Assembly (NCBI GenBank): GCA_002404115.1
Contig: DHJB01000076.1
Coordinates: forward strand, 448 to 6,518
Direction: 5' to 3'
Source of the DNA: Microbacteriaceae bacterium UBA4731
GTDB lineage: Bacteria > Actinomycetota > Actinomycetes > Actinomycetales > Microbacteriaceae
DNA length: 6,071 nucleotides
Shown: positions 1-6,071 of the stretch, piece after piece
How positions within the stretch are numbered: the first letter of the stretch is position 1
Layout of the letters: each line of letters opens with the position of its first letter
Notes under the pieces: generated by a model
What the model saw: the letters and a program-made list of their open reading frames with translations, nothing else
The model's database searches: none
Told to the model about the DNA's origin: nothing
Program-made: the position numbers and the translations under genes

Positions 1-516
1 GACGGCATGTCCCTCGAGGAATTTCGGGGCGTAGGGGTTTTCGAGCAGGTGCACCGTGGCATCCGCCGACGACAGGGTGATCGTGATGATCCACGACGTC
101 GCGACGAAGCCCAGCAGCACGAGCACGAAGAACTTGCCCCGCCAGAACGGCAGGAGCCGCTCCAGCATGGCGACGGAGCCCTGCCCGTGCGGGCTCTCCT
201 GGGCAACGCGACGGTACATCGGCAGCATCCCGAGGAGGGTCAGGCCCACGATGAGAAGCGTCGCCAGCGGCGACAACGCGCCGGCGGCCAGGGCGGCGAT
301 GCCCGGCAGGTACGACAGGGTCGAGAAGTAGTCGACGCCGGTGAGGCACATGACCTTCCACCAGCTGTGCGTCGAGGCGGTTTCCTCGGCGCTCTCCGGG
401 CCGACGGGGTGCACCCGGTTCTCCAGGAGCCACCGCGTCAAGCCGCTCGTTGGCGCCGTCGCCCTCGGTGGTCGGGGAACGCTGGCGGGGATTTCGGGCA
501 CTACCGGTGTACTCAC
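1..516 (-). CDS. APC-superfamily amino-acid permease, N-terminal part (cut by window edge)
   Basis: This is the first 172 codons of an integral membrane transporter, read leftward from a GTG at 516-514 and running off the window at base 1. The frame has an in-frame TGA at 567-565 and no ATG, GTG or TTG between it and 516, so this GTG is the first possible start. No clear Shine-Dalgarno precedes it, so a leaderless or weakly initiated message is possible. Residues 1-50 form a Pro/Ala/Thr-rich cytoplasmic tail. [18 protein letters not shown] (52-69) enters a first membrane segment whose broken-helix motif resembles TM1 of APC amino-acid permeases. Hydrophobic segments follow at about 81-100 and 129-148, with the loop [20 protein letters not shown] between them. 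The ESPxGQGS loop and this layout fit a group of large actinobacterial amino-acid permeases. The substrate is unknown. It is divergent from the CapA-type gene across 84 bp. Confidence 0.8.
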   Translation of the reverse strand, partial: MSTPVVPEIPASVPRPPRATAPTSGLTRWLLENRVHPVGPESAEETASTHSWWKVMCLTGVDYFSTLSYLPGIAALAAGALSPLATLLIVGLTLLGMLPMYRRVAQESPHGQGSVAMLERLLPFWRGKFFVLVLLGFVATSWIITITLSSADATVHLLENPYAPKFLEGHAV

Positions 517-600
517 CGTCTTATTCTGCCCCGCCCGCGCTTTGGGTGCATGATGACGTGGTGATCAGCCTCGCTTCAGGGGCCCGGCCGGAGGTATCGC

Positions 601-1590
601 ATGAAAATTGCTTTCGTCGGCGATGTGATGCTGGGGCGACTTGTCAACGACAGGCTGAGCAGTGCCCTGCCCACCTTCCCGTGGGGCGACACCATGCCGG
701 TCCTCAGTCAGGCGGACATCCGGATCGGGAATCTCGAATGCGTCCTGGCCGACGACGGCACGCCGTGGCCCGGCAAGATGTTTCATTTCCGGTCGGACCG
801 CAAGAACGTCGACAGCCTGAAGGCCGCCGACTTCACCGTGGTGTCACTGGCCAACAATCACGTGCTCGACTTCGGGCAGGGCGCCCTCCTCGAAACCCTC
901 TCGACGCTCGATCGGCACCAGATCCTGCACGCGGGTGCAGGCATCGACACGGATGCCGCCCGGCAGCCGGTCATCTGGCAGCACGACGGAAGCGCCCTGG
1001 GCTTCCTCGCCGTCACCGACAACGAACCCGGCTGGGCGGCCGGCCCCCAGAAACCCGGCGTGCACTACGTGCCCAGCGACATCTCGGACGGCCGCGCCGT
1101 GGAACTGACGAGGCTCGTGCGGCGGGTCAGGAGCCAGGTTCGCCTGCTGATCGTCTCGGCCCACTGGGGACCGAACTGGGGCTTCGATGTTCCCCCGGAG
1201 CACCGGGGACTGGCCCACGCCCTGATCGACGCCGGGGCCGACGTGGTCTTCGGCCACTCGCCGCACATCGTTCGCGGGGTCGAGGTCTACCGCAACCGGC
1301 CGATTCTCTACAGCACCGGCGACTTCGTAGACGACTACGCGATCGACCAGTTCGCGCGGAACGACCAATCGTTCATTTTCGTGCTGGAAACCCGGGGCAG
1401 CATCCCGCACATGCTGCACCTGTATCCGACGATCATCATCGACTTCCACGCCCACATCGCCACGGCCAACGCGTGGCCGATCGCCCGGCGGATGCAGGGA
1501 CTCTGCAGCGAACTCGGCACGCGGACGACGTGGTTCCCCGCGGAAAACCGACTAGAGATCCCCCTCCACGAAGGCGGCGCTACCGTTTGA
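601..1590 (+). CDS. CapA-family (poly-gamma-glutamate capsule protein type) metallophosphatase-fold protein
   Basis: This encodes a complete 329-residue protein. The ATG at 601 has a strong GGAGG at 590-594, six bases upstream. It starts directly with the catalytic-type motif GDVMLGR (7-13). GNLEC (43-47), LANNHVLDFG (83-92), SAHWGPNWG (186-194) and FGHSPH (217-222) follow, with GDFVDDY near 240-246. These are the ordered metal-binding Asp/Asn/His motifs of the CapA family (Pfam PGA_cap), which is related to calcineurin-like metallophosphoesterases. Classical Bacillus CapA has an N-terminal membrane anchor and works with CapB/PgsB and CapC/PgsC to make or export poly-gamma-glutamate. Here there is no signal peptide, no membrane segment and no ligase neighbour. 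A soluble, perhaps cytoplasmic, phosphatase or hydrolase role is therefore as likely as capsule synthesis, and I do not assign a substrate. It ends at TGA 1588-1590, overlapping the convergent synthetase gene by 11 bp. Confidence 0.85.
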   Translation: MKIAFVGDVMLGRLVNDRLSSALPTFPWGDTMPVLSQADIRIGNLECVLADDGTPWPGKMFHFRSDRKNVDSLKAADFTVVSLANNHVLDFGQGALLETLSTLDRHQILHAGAGIDTDAARQPVIWQHDGSALGFLAVTDNEPGWAAGPQKPGVHYVPSDISDGRAVELTRLVRRVRSQVRLLIVSAHWGPNWGFDVPPEHRGLAHALIDAGADVVFGHSPHIVRGVEVYRNRPILYSTGDFVDDYAIDQFARNDQSFIFVLETRGSIPHMLHLYPTIIIDFHAHIATANAWPIARRMQGLCSELGTRTTWFPAENRLEIPLHEGGATV

Positions 1591-3283
1591 TCTCGGGGAA
1601 GTGCTCGTCCCGCCATTCGTCGGCCAGGAACGTGCCGGCCGCGGCCGCGTCGGCCTCCCTGGCGCGGAGTTCCACCCGGCGGATCTTGCCCGAATTGGTC
1701 TTGGGCAGTTCGAAGAACTCGATGCGCCGCACCCGCATGAACGGCGGGAGGTTGCTTCTGGCGTGGAGGAGCACGGCGAGCGCGGTTTCCCGGTTGGATT
1801 CCCACCCGACGGCCAGCACGATGTAGGCCTTGGGGATGTTCAGCCGGGTGTCGTCAGGGGCGGGAACCACGGCGGCTTCGGCGACGGCCGGATGCTCGAG
1901 CAGCACGCTTTCGACCTCGAACGGCGAGACCTTGTAGTCCGACGATTTGAAGACGTCATCCGTGCGTCCGATGAAGCTGATGTTGCCGGCGGCGTCCCTG
2001 CTTGCGACGTCGCCCGTGCGGAAATACCCGTCCCTGAGCACCTCAGCGTTGCGCTCCGGGTCGTCCAGGTACCCGGTCATCAGGTTCACCGGATTGCTGG
2101 CCAGGTCGAGGCAGATCTCGCCTTCATCCGCGAGCCGGCCGGTGATCGGATCCACCAGCACGACGGATACCCCGGGCAGGGGCATCCCCATGGAGCCGGG
2201 CTTGACAACGGAACCGGGCGTGTTGCCGACGATCGCCGTCGTCTCCGTCTGCCCGAACCCGTCCCGGATGGTCAGGCCCCAGGCGCGCTCGATCTGGCTG
2301 ATCACTTCCGGATTCAACGGTTCACCGGCCGAGAGCAGCTCGCGCAGGCCCTCCGGCTTGCTGCCGGCATCCGACTGGATCAGCATGCGCCACACGGTTG
2401 GCGGGGCGCAGAAGGTGTTCACCCTGGCCCGGCGCAGCTGGTCGATGAGGGCGGCGGGGTTGAACCGGGCGTAGTTGTAGACGAAGACGGTCGCCTCGGC
2501 GATCCACGGGGCGAAGAAGGAGCTCCAGGCGTGCTTGCCCCAGCCGGGCGAGCTGATGGCCAGATGAATGCCGCCAGGGCGAAGCCCCAGCCAGTACATC
2601 GTCGTCAGGTGTCCGACGGGGTAGGAGGTTTGCGAGTGCACGACCATCTTCGGCTTGTTCGTCGTGCCGGAGGTGAAGTAGATCAGCGACGGGTCGTCCG
2701 ACGACACGACCACCGCGCTCTTCTCCGGCGTAACCAGCGCGGCATCCGAGTAGCCGGCCCAGCCGGCGGCCTCGCCGCCGATGCAGATCCGCCCGTAGTC
2801 GCCGGGCACCGATTCGAACTTCGCCGTGTCGGCCAGGTTGGCGAGCACATGATTGACGCCGCCGCGGAGCACCCGGTCGGCCAGGTCGATCGAGCCGAGT
2901 GCCGTCGACGTCGGCATGATCACGGCGCCGAGCTTCATGATGGCCAGCATCGACTCCCACAGCTCGACCTGGTTGCCCAGCATCAGCATCACACGATCAC
3001 CGTGGCCGACGCCGCGCTGCGCCAACCAGGTGGCAACCTGGTCTGACCGTCGCGACATCTCGGCGAAGGTGACCTTCAGTTCGCGGCCGTCTTCTTCGAC
3101 GATCCAGAGAGCCGTGGCTTCGTTGCCCTCCGCCAGGACGTCGAACCAGTCGGTGGCCCAGTTGAAGCTGGTGCCGACGTCGGGCCAGCGGAACTCAGCC
3201 GAGGCGCGGGCGTGGTTGTCTCGGAGCGCGAGGAGCTGGTCGCGCGCGGCACGGTAGGTGGTCGTACTCGTTTTCTGAGCCAT
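1580..3283 (-). CDS. AMP-forming acyl-CoA synthetase (medium-chain ACSM-like group)
   Basis: This 567-residue ANL-superfamily enzyme is predicted to activate a carboxylic acid with ATP to an acyl-adenylate and then an acyl-CoA. Adenylation motifs appear in order: the P-loop YFTSGTTNKPKM (202-213), ISSPGWGKHAW (243-253), LSAGEPL (317-323), DGFGQTET (341-348), YFRTGD (420-425), the domain hinge GRTDDVFKSSDYKVSPFE (439-456), and the C-terminal catalytic Lys533 in KTNSGKIRR. The hinge reads SSDYKV where many relatives have a Gly before the aromatic residue. Length fits the family. The start is the ATG at 3283-3281, where the protein begins MAQKTSTTTY, with AGGGGAG at 3300-3294 upstream. The frame stays open to 4150, but that part is antisense to mmsA and has no family resemblance. 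The gene is divergent from mmsA and shares its palindromic control region, suggesting a role in branched- or short-chain acid use. Isobutyrate is a plausible substrate by context only; other short, medium or aromatic acids remain possible. Confidence 0.9.
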   Translation of the reverse strand: MAQKTSTTTYRAARDQLLALRDNHARASAEFRWPDVGTSFNWATDWFDVLAEGNEATALWIVEEDGRELKVTFAEMSRRSDQVATWLAQRGVGHGDRVMLMLGNQVELWESMLAIMKLGAVIMPTSTALGSIDLADRVLRGGVNHVLANLADTAKFESVPGDYGRICIGGEAAGWAGYSDAALVTPEKSAVVVSSDDPSLIYFTSGTTNKPKMVVHSQTSYPVGHLTTMYWLGLRPGGIHLAISSPGWGKHAWSSFFAPWIAEATVFVYNYARFNPAALIDQLRRARVNTFCAPPTVWRMLIQSDAGSKPEGLRELLSAGEPLNPEVISQIERAWGLTIRDGFGQTETTAIVGNTPGSVVKPGSMGMPLPGVSVVLVDPITGRLADEGEICLDLASNPVNLMTGYLDDPERNAEVLRDGYFRTGDVASRDAAGNISFIGRTDDVFKSSDYKVSPFEVESVLLEHPAVAEAAVVPAPDDTRLNIPKAYIVLAVGWESNRETALAVLLHARSNLPPFMRVRRIEFFELPKTNSGKIRRVELRAREADAAAAGTFLADEWRDEHFPEIKR

Positions 3284-3361
3284 GCGCCTGTATCTCCCCT
3301 GGGACAAAGCCGGAGACGGCACGATGCTTGATCGGCCGTCGATGCCCGTTCTCGACCTAAC

Positions 3362-3401
3362 GTACTCGGAAGTCCTAGTAAATACTAGGACTTCCGAGTA
3401 C
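3362..3401. promoter_or_regulatory. 40-bp inverted repeat, probable double operator of a branched-chain/acyl-CoA catabolic regulator
   Basis: The left arm GTACTCGGAAGTCCTAGTA (3362-3380) and the right arm TACTAGGACTTCCGAGTAC (3383-3401) are perfect reverse complements over 19 nt, separated by AA. Symmetry stops at 3361/3402. Each arm holds an 18-bp quasi-palindrome: TACTCGGAAGTCCTAGTA at 3363-3380 and TACTAGGACTTCCGAGTA at 3383-3400. Both fit TACT(A/C)GGA-NN-TCC(T/G)AGTA, with seven of nine base pairs symmetric. The copies start 20 bp apart, about two helical turns, which would place two regulator dimers on one DNA face. The repeat lies 48 bp before the mmsA ATG and 78 bp before the synthetase ATG, so one regulator could control both. 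A TetR-type repressor is a reasonable guess from site size, but no regulator gene is in the window. The lack of a T-tract and the position between divergent genes argue against a terminator. Confidence 0.8.
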
Positions 3402-3433
3402 CTTGGTCGGGAGCAGCACAACGATGTCGCTTC

Positions 3434-3443
3434 GGAAGGCAGG
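3434..3443 (+). promoter_or_regulatory. Ribosome binding site that sets the mmsA start
   Basis: The purine-rich stretch GGAAGGCAGG ends six bases before the ATG at 3450. It supports that codon over the in-frame ATG at 3324, which would put the operator palindrome inside the coding region and add 42 residues with no family counterpart. Confidence 0.6.
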
Positions 3444-3449
3444 TTTTTC

Positions 3450-4949
3450 ATGGTTCGCGAGTTGACCCACTTCATCGGTGGCCAGCATGTCCTGGGAACG
3501 TCCGGGCAGTTTGCCGACGTTTTCGACCCCAACACCGGCCAGGTGCAGGCGCGGGTTCCCCTCGCGGACCGGGCGGAAATGGAAGCCGCCGTCGCGAATG
3601 CGGAGGAGGCGCAGGTCGAGTGGGGCACCTGGAATCCGCAGCGCCGAGCGCGGGTGCTGCTCCGCTTCCTCGACCTGATCAACCGGGACATGGATTCCCT
3701 CGCCCGCCTGCTGTCCTCCGAGCACGGCAAGACCGTGGCGGATGCGCGCGGCGACATCCAGCGCGGCGTCGAGGTCATCGAGTTCGCGGCCGGCGGACCG
3801 CACCTGCTCAAGGGCGAGTACAGCGCCGGCGCCGGCACCGGCATCGACGTGTACTCGATGCGCCAGCCGCTCGGCGTCGTCGCGGGCATCACCCCGTTCA
3901 ACTTCCCGGCGATGATTCCGCTCTGGAAGATGGGCCCGGCGCTCGCCAGCGGGAACTCGTTCATCCTCAAGCCCTCCGAGCGGGACCCATCCGTGCCGCT
4001 GCGGATCGCCGAACTCTTCCTCGAGGCCGGCCTGCCGGCCGGCGTGCTCAACGTCGTCAACGGCGGCAAGGACGCCGTGGACGCCCTGCTGCAGGACGAC
4101 AGGGTGAAGGCCGTGGGCTTTGTGGGCTCCACGCCGATCGCCCAGTACATCTACACGCAGGCCGCGGAGCACGGCAAGCGAGCCCAGTGCTTCGGCGGTG
4201 CCAAGAACCACATGGTGATCATGCCGGATGCCGACCTCGACCAGGTCGCCGACGCCCTGATCGGTGCCGGCTACGGTTCGGCGGGGGAGCGCTGCATGGC
4301 CATTTCCGTTGCTGTCCCGGTGGGGAGGGCAACCGCGGACGCGCTCGTTGCGAAACTCACCCAACGCATCCGGGCGCTCCGGGTGGGCCACTCGCTCGAC
4401 GAGACGGCCGACTACGGGCCCCTCATCACCCGCCAGGCGCTCGAACGGGTGGCTGACTACATCCAGATCGGCGTCGACGAGGGCGCCGACCTGCTCGTCG
4501 ATGGACGCGGATTCTCCCTGCCCGGCCACGAGGAGGGCTTCTTCATGGGGCCGACCCTGTTCGACAACGTGACCCCCGAGATGCGCATCTACCAGGAAGA
4601 GATCTTCGGCCCGGTGCTGATCATCACCCGGGCGGACAACTACGAAGACGCCCTCCGGCTGCCGAGCGAACACGAATACGGCAACGGCGTGTCGATTTAC
4701 ACCAATGACGGCGACGCCGCGCGCGACTTCGCCGCGCGGGTCAACACCGGCATGGTGGGCGTGAACGTGCCCATTCCGGTCCCGATCGCGTACCACACGT
4801 TCGGCGGCTGGAAGAAGTCAGGATTCGGCGACCTCAACCAGCACGGGCCGGATTCCTTCCGGTTCTACACGAAGACCAAGACCGTCACGTCGCGCTGGCC
4901 GTCCGGCATCAGGGATGGCGCCAGCTTCGTCATCCCGACGATGAACTGA
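3450..4949 (+). CDS. mmsA: Methylmalonate-semialdehyde dehydrogenase (CoA-acylating)
   Basis: This 499-residue aldehyde dehydrogenase of the MmsA/IolA/ALDH6 type is predicted to oxidise methylmalonate semialdehyde with NAD+ and CoA to propionyl-CoA, releasing carbon dioxide. Visible motifs are the cofactor-site stretch ITPFNFPAMIPLWKMGPALA (147-166), Lys174 in FILKPSERDPS, VGFVGSTPIAQYIY (222-235), FGGAKNHMVIMPDAD (248-262), the catalytic Cys282 in SAGERCMAIS, EEIFGPVL near the C-terminal third, and the terminal FGGWKKSGFGD. The FGGAKNH segment lacks the Glu used as general base by hydrolytic aldehyde dehydrogenases, which is typical of this CoA-dependent family. Length matches the family. 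The start at 3450 follows a good Shine-Dalgarno. The acyl-CoA dehydrogenase gene begins 2 bp after the stop, so the two are co-transcribed. IolA enzymes of inositol breakdown catalyse the same reaction, but the isobutyryl-CoA dehydrogenase neighbour points to valine catabolism. Confidence 0.94.
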   Translation: MVRELTHFIGGQHVLGTSGQFADVFDPNTGQVQARVPLADRAEMEAAVANAEEAQVEWGTWNPQRRARVLLRFLDLINRDMDSLARLLSSEHGKTVADARGDIQRGVEVIEFAAGGPHLLKGEYSAGAGTGIDVYSMRQPLGVVAGITPFNFPAMIPLWKMGPALASGNSFILKPSERDPSVPLRIAELFLEAGLPAGVLNVVNGGKDAVDALLQDDRVKAVGFVGSTPIAQYIYTQAAEHGKRAQCFGGAKNHMVIMPDADLDQVADALIGAGYGSAGERCMAISVAVPVGRATADALVAKLTQRIRALRVGHSLDETADYGPLITRQALERVADYIQIGVDEGADLLVDGRGFSLPGHEEGFFMGPTLFDNVTPEMRIYQEEIFGPVLIITRADNYEDALRLPSEHEYGNGVSIYTNDGDAARDFAARVNTGMVGVNVPIPVPIAYHTFGGWKKSGFGDLNQHGPDSFRFYTKTKTVTSRWPSGIRDGASFVIPTMN

Positions 4950-4951
4950 CC

Positions 4952-6071
4952 ATGTTCCAGCTCACGGACGAACAGCAGGCCATGGTGCACATGGTCAGGG
5001 ACTTCGCGGCGGATGCGCTCGCCCCGCATGCGGTGGAGTGGGACCAGACCAAGCATTTCCCGGTCGACGTGCTCAGGGAGGCCGCCGCGCTCGGTATGGG
5101 CGGCATCTACGTGCAGGAGGACGTCGGCGGATCCGGACTCACCCGCGGCGACGCCGTCCTGATCTTCGAGGAACTTGCCAAGGGGGACCCGTCGATTGCC
5201 GCCTACCTCTCCATCCACAACATGGTGGCCTGGATGATCGACACCTTCGGCACCGACGAACAGCGCCACCGGTGGGTGCCCGACCTCACCACCATGGACG
5301 CCCTGGGCAGCTACTGCCTGACCGAACCGGACGCCGGCTCGGACGCCGGGGCGCTCCGTACCAGGGCGGAACGCGACGGCGACGAGTACGTGCTCAACGG
5401 GACGAAGCAGTTCATCTCGGGCGCCGGCGCCTCGAGCACCTACGTGGTCATGGCCCGCACCGGCGACACCGGCAGCCAGGGCATCTCGGCGTTCGTGGTT
5501 GCCGCCGACACTCCCGGCCTGTCCTTCGGCCCCAACGAAAAGAAGATGGGCTGGAACGCCCAGCCCACGCGCCAGGTCATCTTCGACAACCTGCGCGTGC
5601 CGGTGGCCAACCGCCTGGGCGCGGAAGGTGACGGCTTCGCCATCGCCATGAAGGGGCTCAACGGCGGCCGGGTCAACGTGGGGGCCTGCTCGATCGGGGG
5701 CGCCCAGTGGGCGCTGGACCAGAGCGTCGCCTATCTCAAACAGCGCAGCGCATTCGGGAAACCGCTGATCGAGAAGCAGGCGCTCCTCTTTGAGCTCGCC
5801 GACATGGATACCGAGCTGGAGACGGCCCGCACCATGCTGTGGCGGGCCGCCGACGCCCTGGACCGCGGCGCCGACGACGCGGTCAGGCTGTGCGCCATGG
5901 CGAAGCGCGTCGCGACCGACGCCGGTTTTTCCGTGGCCAACCGCGCCATCCAGCTGCATGGCGGCTACGGTTATCTCGCGGAATACGGAATCGAAAAAGT
6001 CATGCGCGACCTGCGGGTGCACCAGATCCTGGAAGGCAGCAACGAAATCATGCGCCTGATCATCGGACGTA
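4952..6071 (+). CDS. Isobutyryl-CoA dehydrogenase (ACAD8-type acyl-CoA dehydrogenase), C-terminus cut
   Basis: The visible 373 residues form a nearly complete FAD-dependent acyl-CoA dehydrogenase, missing only the last few residues. The predicted reaction is isobutyryl-CoA to methacrylyl-CoA in valine breakdown, passing electrons to electron-transfer flavoprotein. Features in order are the helical N-domain from MFQLTDEQQA, YVQEDVGGSGLTRGD (53-67), IHNMVAWMIDTFG (88-100), the FAD/substrate motif YCLTEPDAGSDA (121-132), FISGAGASSTYVVM (154-167), GWNAQPTRQVIF (200-211), GLNGGRVN (235-242), HGGYGYL (336-342), and the catalytic-base Glu361 in LEGSNEIMR. The stretches GWNxQPTR, GLNGGR and HQILEGSNE match human ACAD8 as I recall it and differ from short-chain SCAD. 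That makes isobutyryl-CoA the best substrate guess; 2-methylbutyryl-CoA is possible. The ATG follows the mmsA stop by 2 bp with no strong Shine-Dalgarno, which suggests translational coupling. Confidence 0.9.
   Translation, partial: MFQLTDEQQAMVHMVRDFAADALAPHAVEWDQTKHFPVDVLREAAALGMGGIYVQEDVGGSGLTRGDAVLIFEELAKGDPSIAAYLSIHNMVAWMIDTFGTDEQRHRWVPDLTTMDALGSYCLTEPDAGSDAGALRTRAERDGDEYVLNGTKQFISGAGASSTYVVMARTGDTGSQGISAFVVAADTPGLSFGPNEKKMGWNAQPTRQVIFDNLRVPVANRLGAEGDGFAIAMKGLNGGRVNVGACSIGGAQWALDQSVAYLKQRSAFGKPLIEKQALLFELADMDTELETARTMLWRAADALDRGADDAVRLCAMAKRVATDAGFSVANRAIQLHGGYGYLAEYGIEKVMRDLRVHQILEGSNEIMRLIIGR

Larger units (their letters stand above)
3284..3449. promoter_or_regulatory. Divergent promoter region between the acyl-CoA synthetase and mmsA
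   Basis: This 166-bp intergenic region must contain the promoters for both the leftward synthetase and the rightward mmsA operon. Its most AT-rich part is the core of the large palindrome. There TAGTAA on the plus strand (3377-3382) and TAGTAT on the minus strand (3387-3382) are possible -10 elements. I could not pair either with a convincing -35 box at normal spacing, so promoter positions are not assigned. The synthetase has AGGGGAG at 3300-3294. The mmsA start has GGAAGGCAGG at 3434-3443. Confidence 0.6.

Noticed and set aside
7..564. 185-codon plus-strand open frame over the permease
   Set aside because: Its composition is Arg/Gln/Gly-rich and not protein-like, while the minus strand reads as a membrane protein with permease motifs.
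1601..3046. 481-codon plus-strand open frame opposite the synthetase
   Set aside because: It is an antisense shadow typical of GC-rich DNA, with a Gly/Arg/His/Asp-rich composition and no recognisable domain. The opposite strand encodes a clear enzyme.
3362..3401. The palindrome as a transcription terminator, or as a mobile-element end or attachment site
   Set aside because: It has no T-tract, sits between divergent 5' ends, and has no transposase, integrase or target duplication nearby.
3282..3449. N-terminal extension of mmsA from ATG 3282 or ATG 3324 (the latter preceded by GGAG)
   Set aside because: It would place the operator palindrome inside the coding sequence and make MmsA longer than its family. 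The start at 3450 matches the family N-terminus and has its own ribosome binding site.
3284..4150. Upstream extension of the synthetase reading frame on the minus strand, which would give an 856-residue protein
   Set aside because: This part is antisense to the well-supported mmsA, has Ser/Arg-rich shadow composition and no family resemblance. The ATG at 3283 gives a normal-length enzyme with a Shine-Dalgarno.
3375..4796. 473-codon minus-strand open frame opposite mmsA
   Set aside because: It is a shadow frame rich in Val, Asp, His and Arg, and mmsA motifs fully explain the region.
4865..6022. 385-codon minus-strand open frame opposite the acyl-CoA dehydrogenase
   Set aside because: It is a shadow of a gene with conserved catalytic motifs throughout, and has no domain of its own.
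1..6071. Defence system, CRISPR array, prophage or other undescribed multi-gene system
   Set aside because: All five genes fall in known metabolic or transport families. No spacer-repeat array, phage gene or change in base composition was seen.

Overview
The window is a GC-rich stretch of ordinary bacterial chromosome. It carries five protein genes, two of them cut by the window edges. GC-rich codon use, one GTG start, and close family resemblance to actinobacterial permeases and catabolic enzymes suggest a high-GC actinomycete, perhaps of the Micrococcales. That placement is inference; there is no rRNA or other phylogenetic marker here.

Left part (1-1590): the N-terminal 172 codons of an APC-superfamily amino-acid permease run leftward off the window. 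Separated by 84 bp and facing the other way is a 329-residue CapA-type metallophosphatase-fold protein with a good ribosome binding site. Its 3' end overlaps the 3' end of the next, convergent gene by 11 bp.

Right part (1580-6071): this looks like a branched-chain (valine) catabolic locus. On the minus strand is a 567-residue AMP-forming acyl-CoA synthetase. Divergent from it, on the plus strand, are methylmalonate-semialdehyde dehydrogenase (mmsA) and, 2 bp later, an acyl-CoA dehydrogenase that closely matches isobutyryl-CoA dehydrogenase (ACAD8 type) and is cut only at its extreme C-terminus. In valine breakdown, isobutyryl-CoA dehydrogenase makes methacrylyl-CoA. Hydratase, hydrolase and 3-hydroxyisobutyrate dehydrogenase steps then give methylmalonate semialdehyde, which MmsA converts to propionyl-CoA. 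The genes for the middle steps would be expected to the right of the window. The divergent synthetase may supply an acyl-CoA, possibly isobutyryl-CoA, from a free acid; its substrate cannot be read from the sequence.

The most striking non-coding element is a 40-bp inverted repeat (3362-3401) in the 166-bp divergent intergenic region. It has perfect 19-nt arms around an AA centre. It resolves into two 18-bp quasi-palindromes 20 bp apart, as expected for a double operator shared by the synthetase and the mmsA operon. I see no mobile element, CRISPR array, tRNA or rRNA, and no sign of an undescribed multi-gene system. No stretch over 300 bp lacks a gene.
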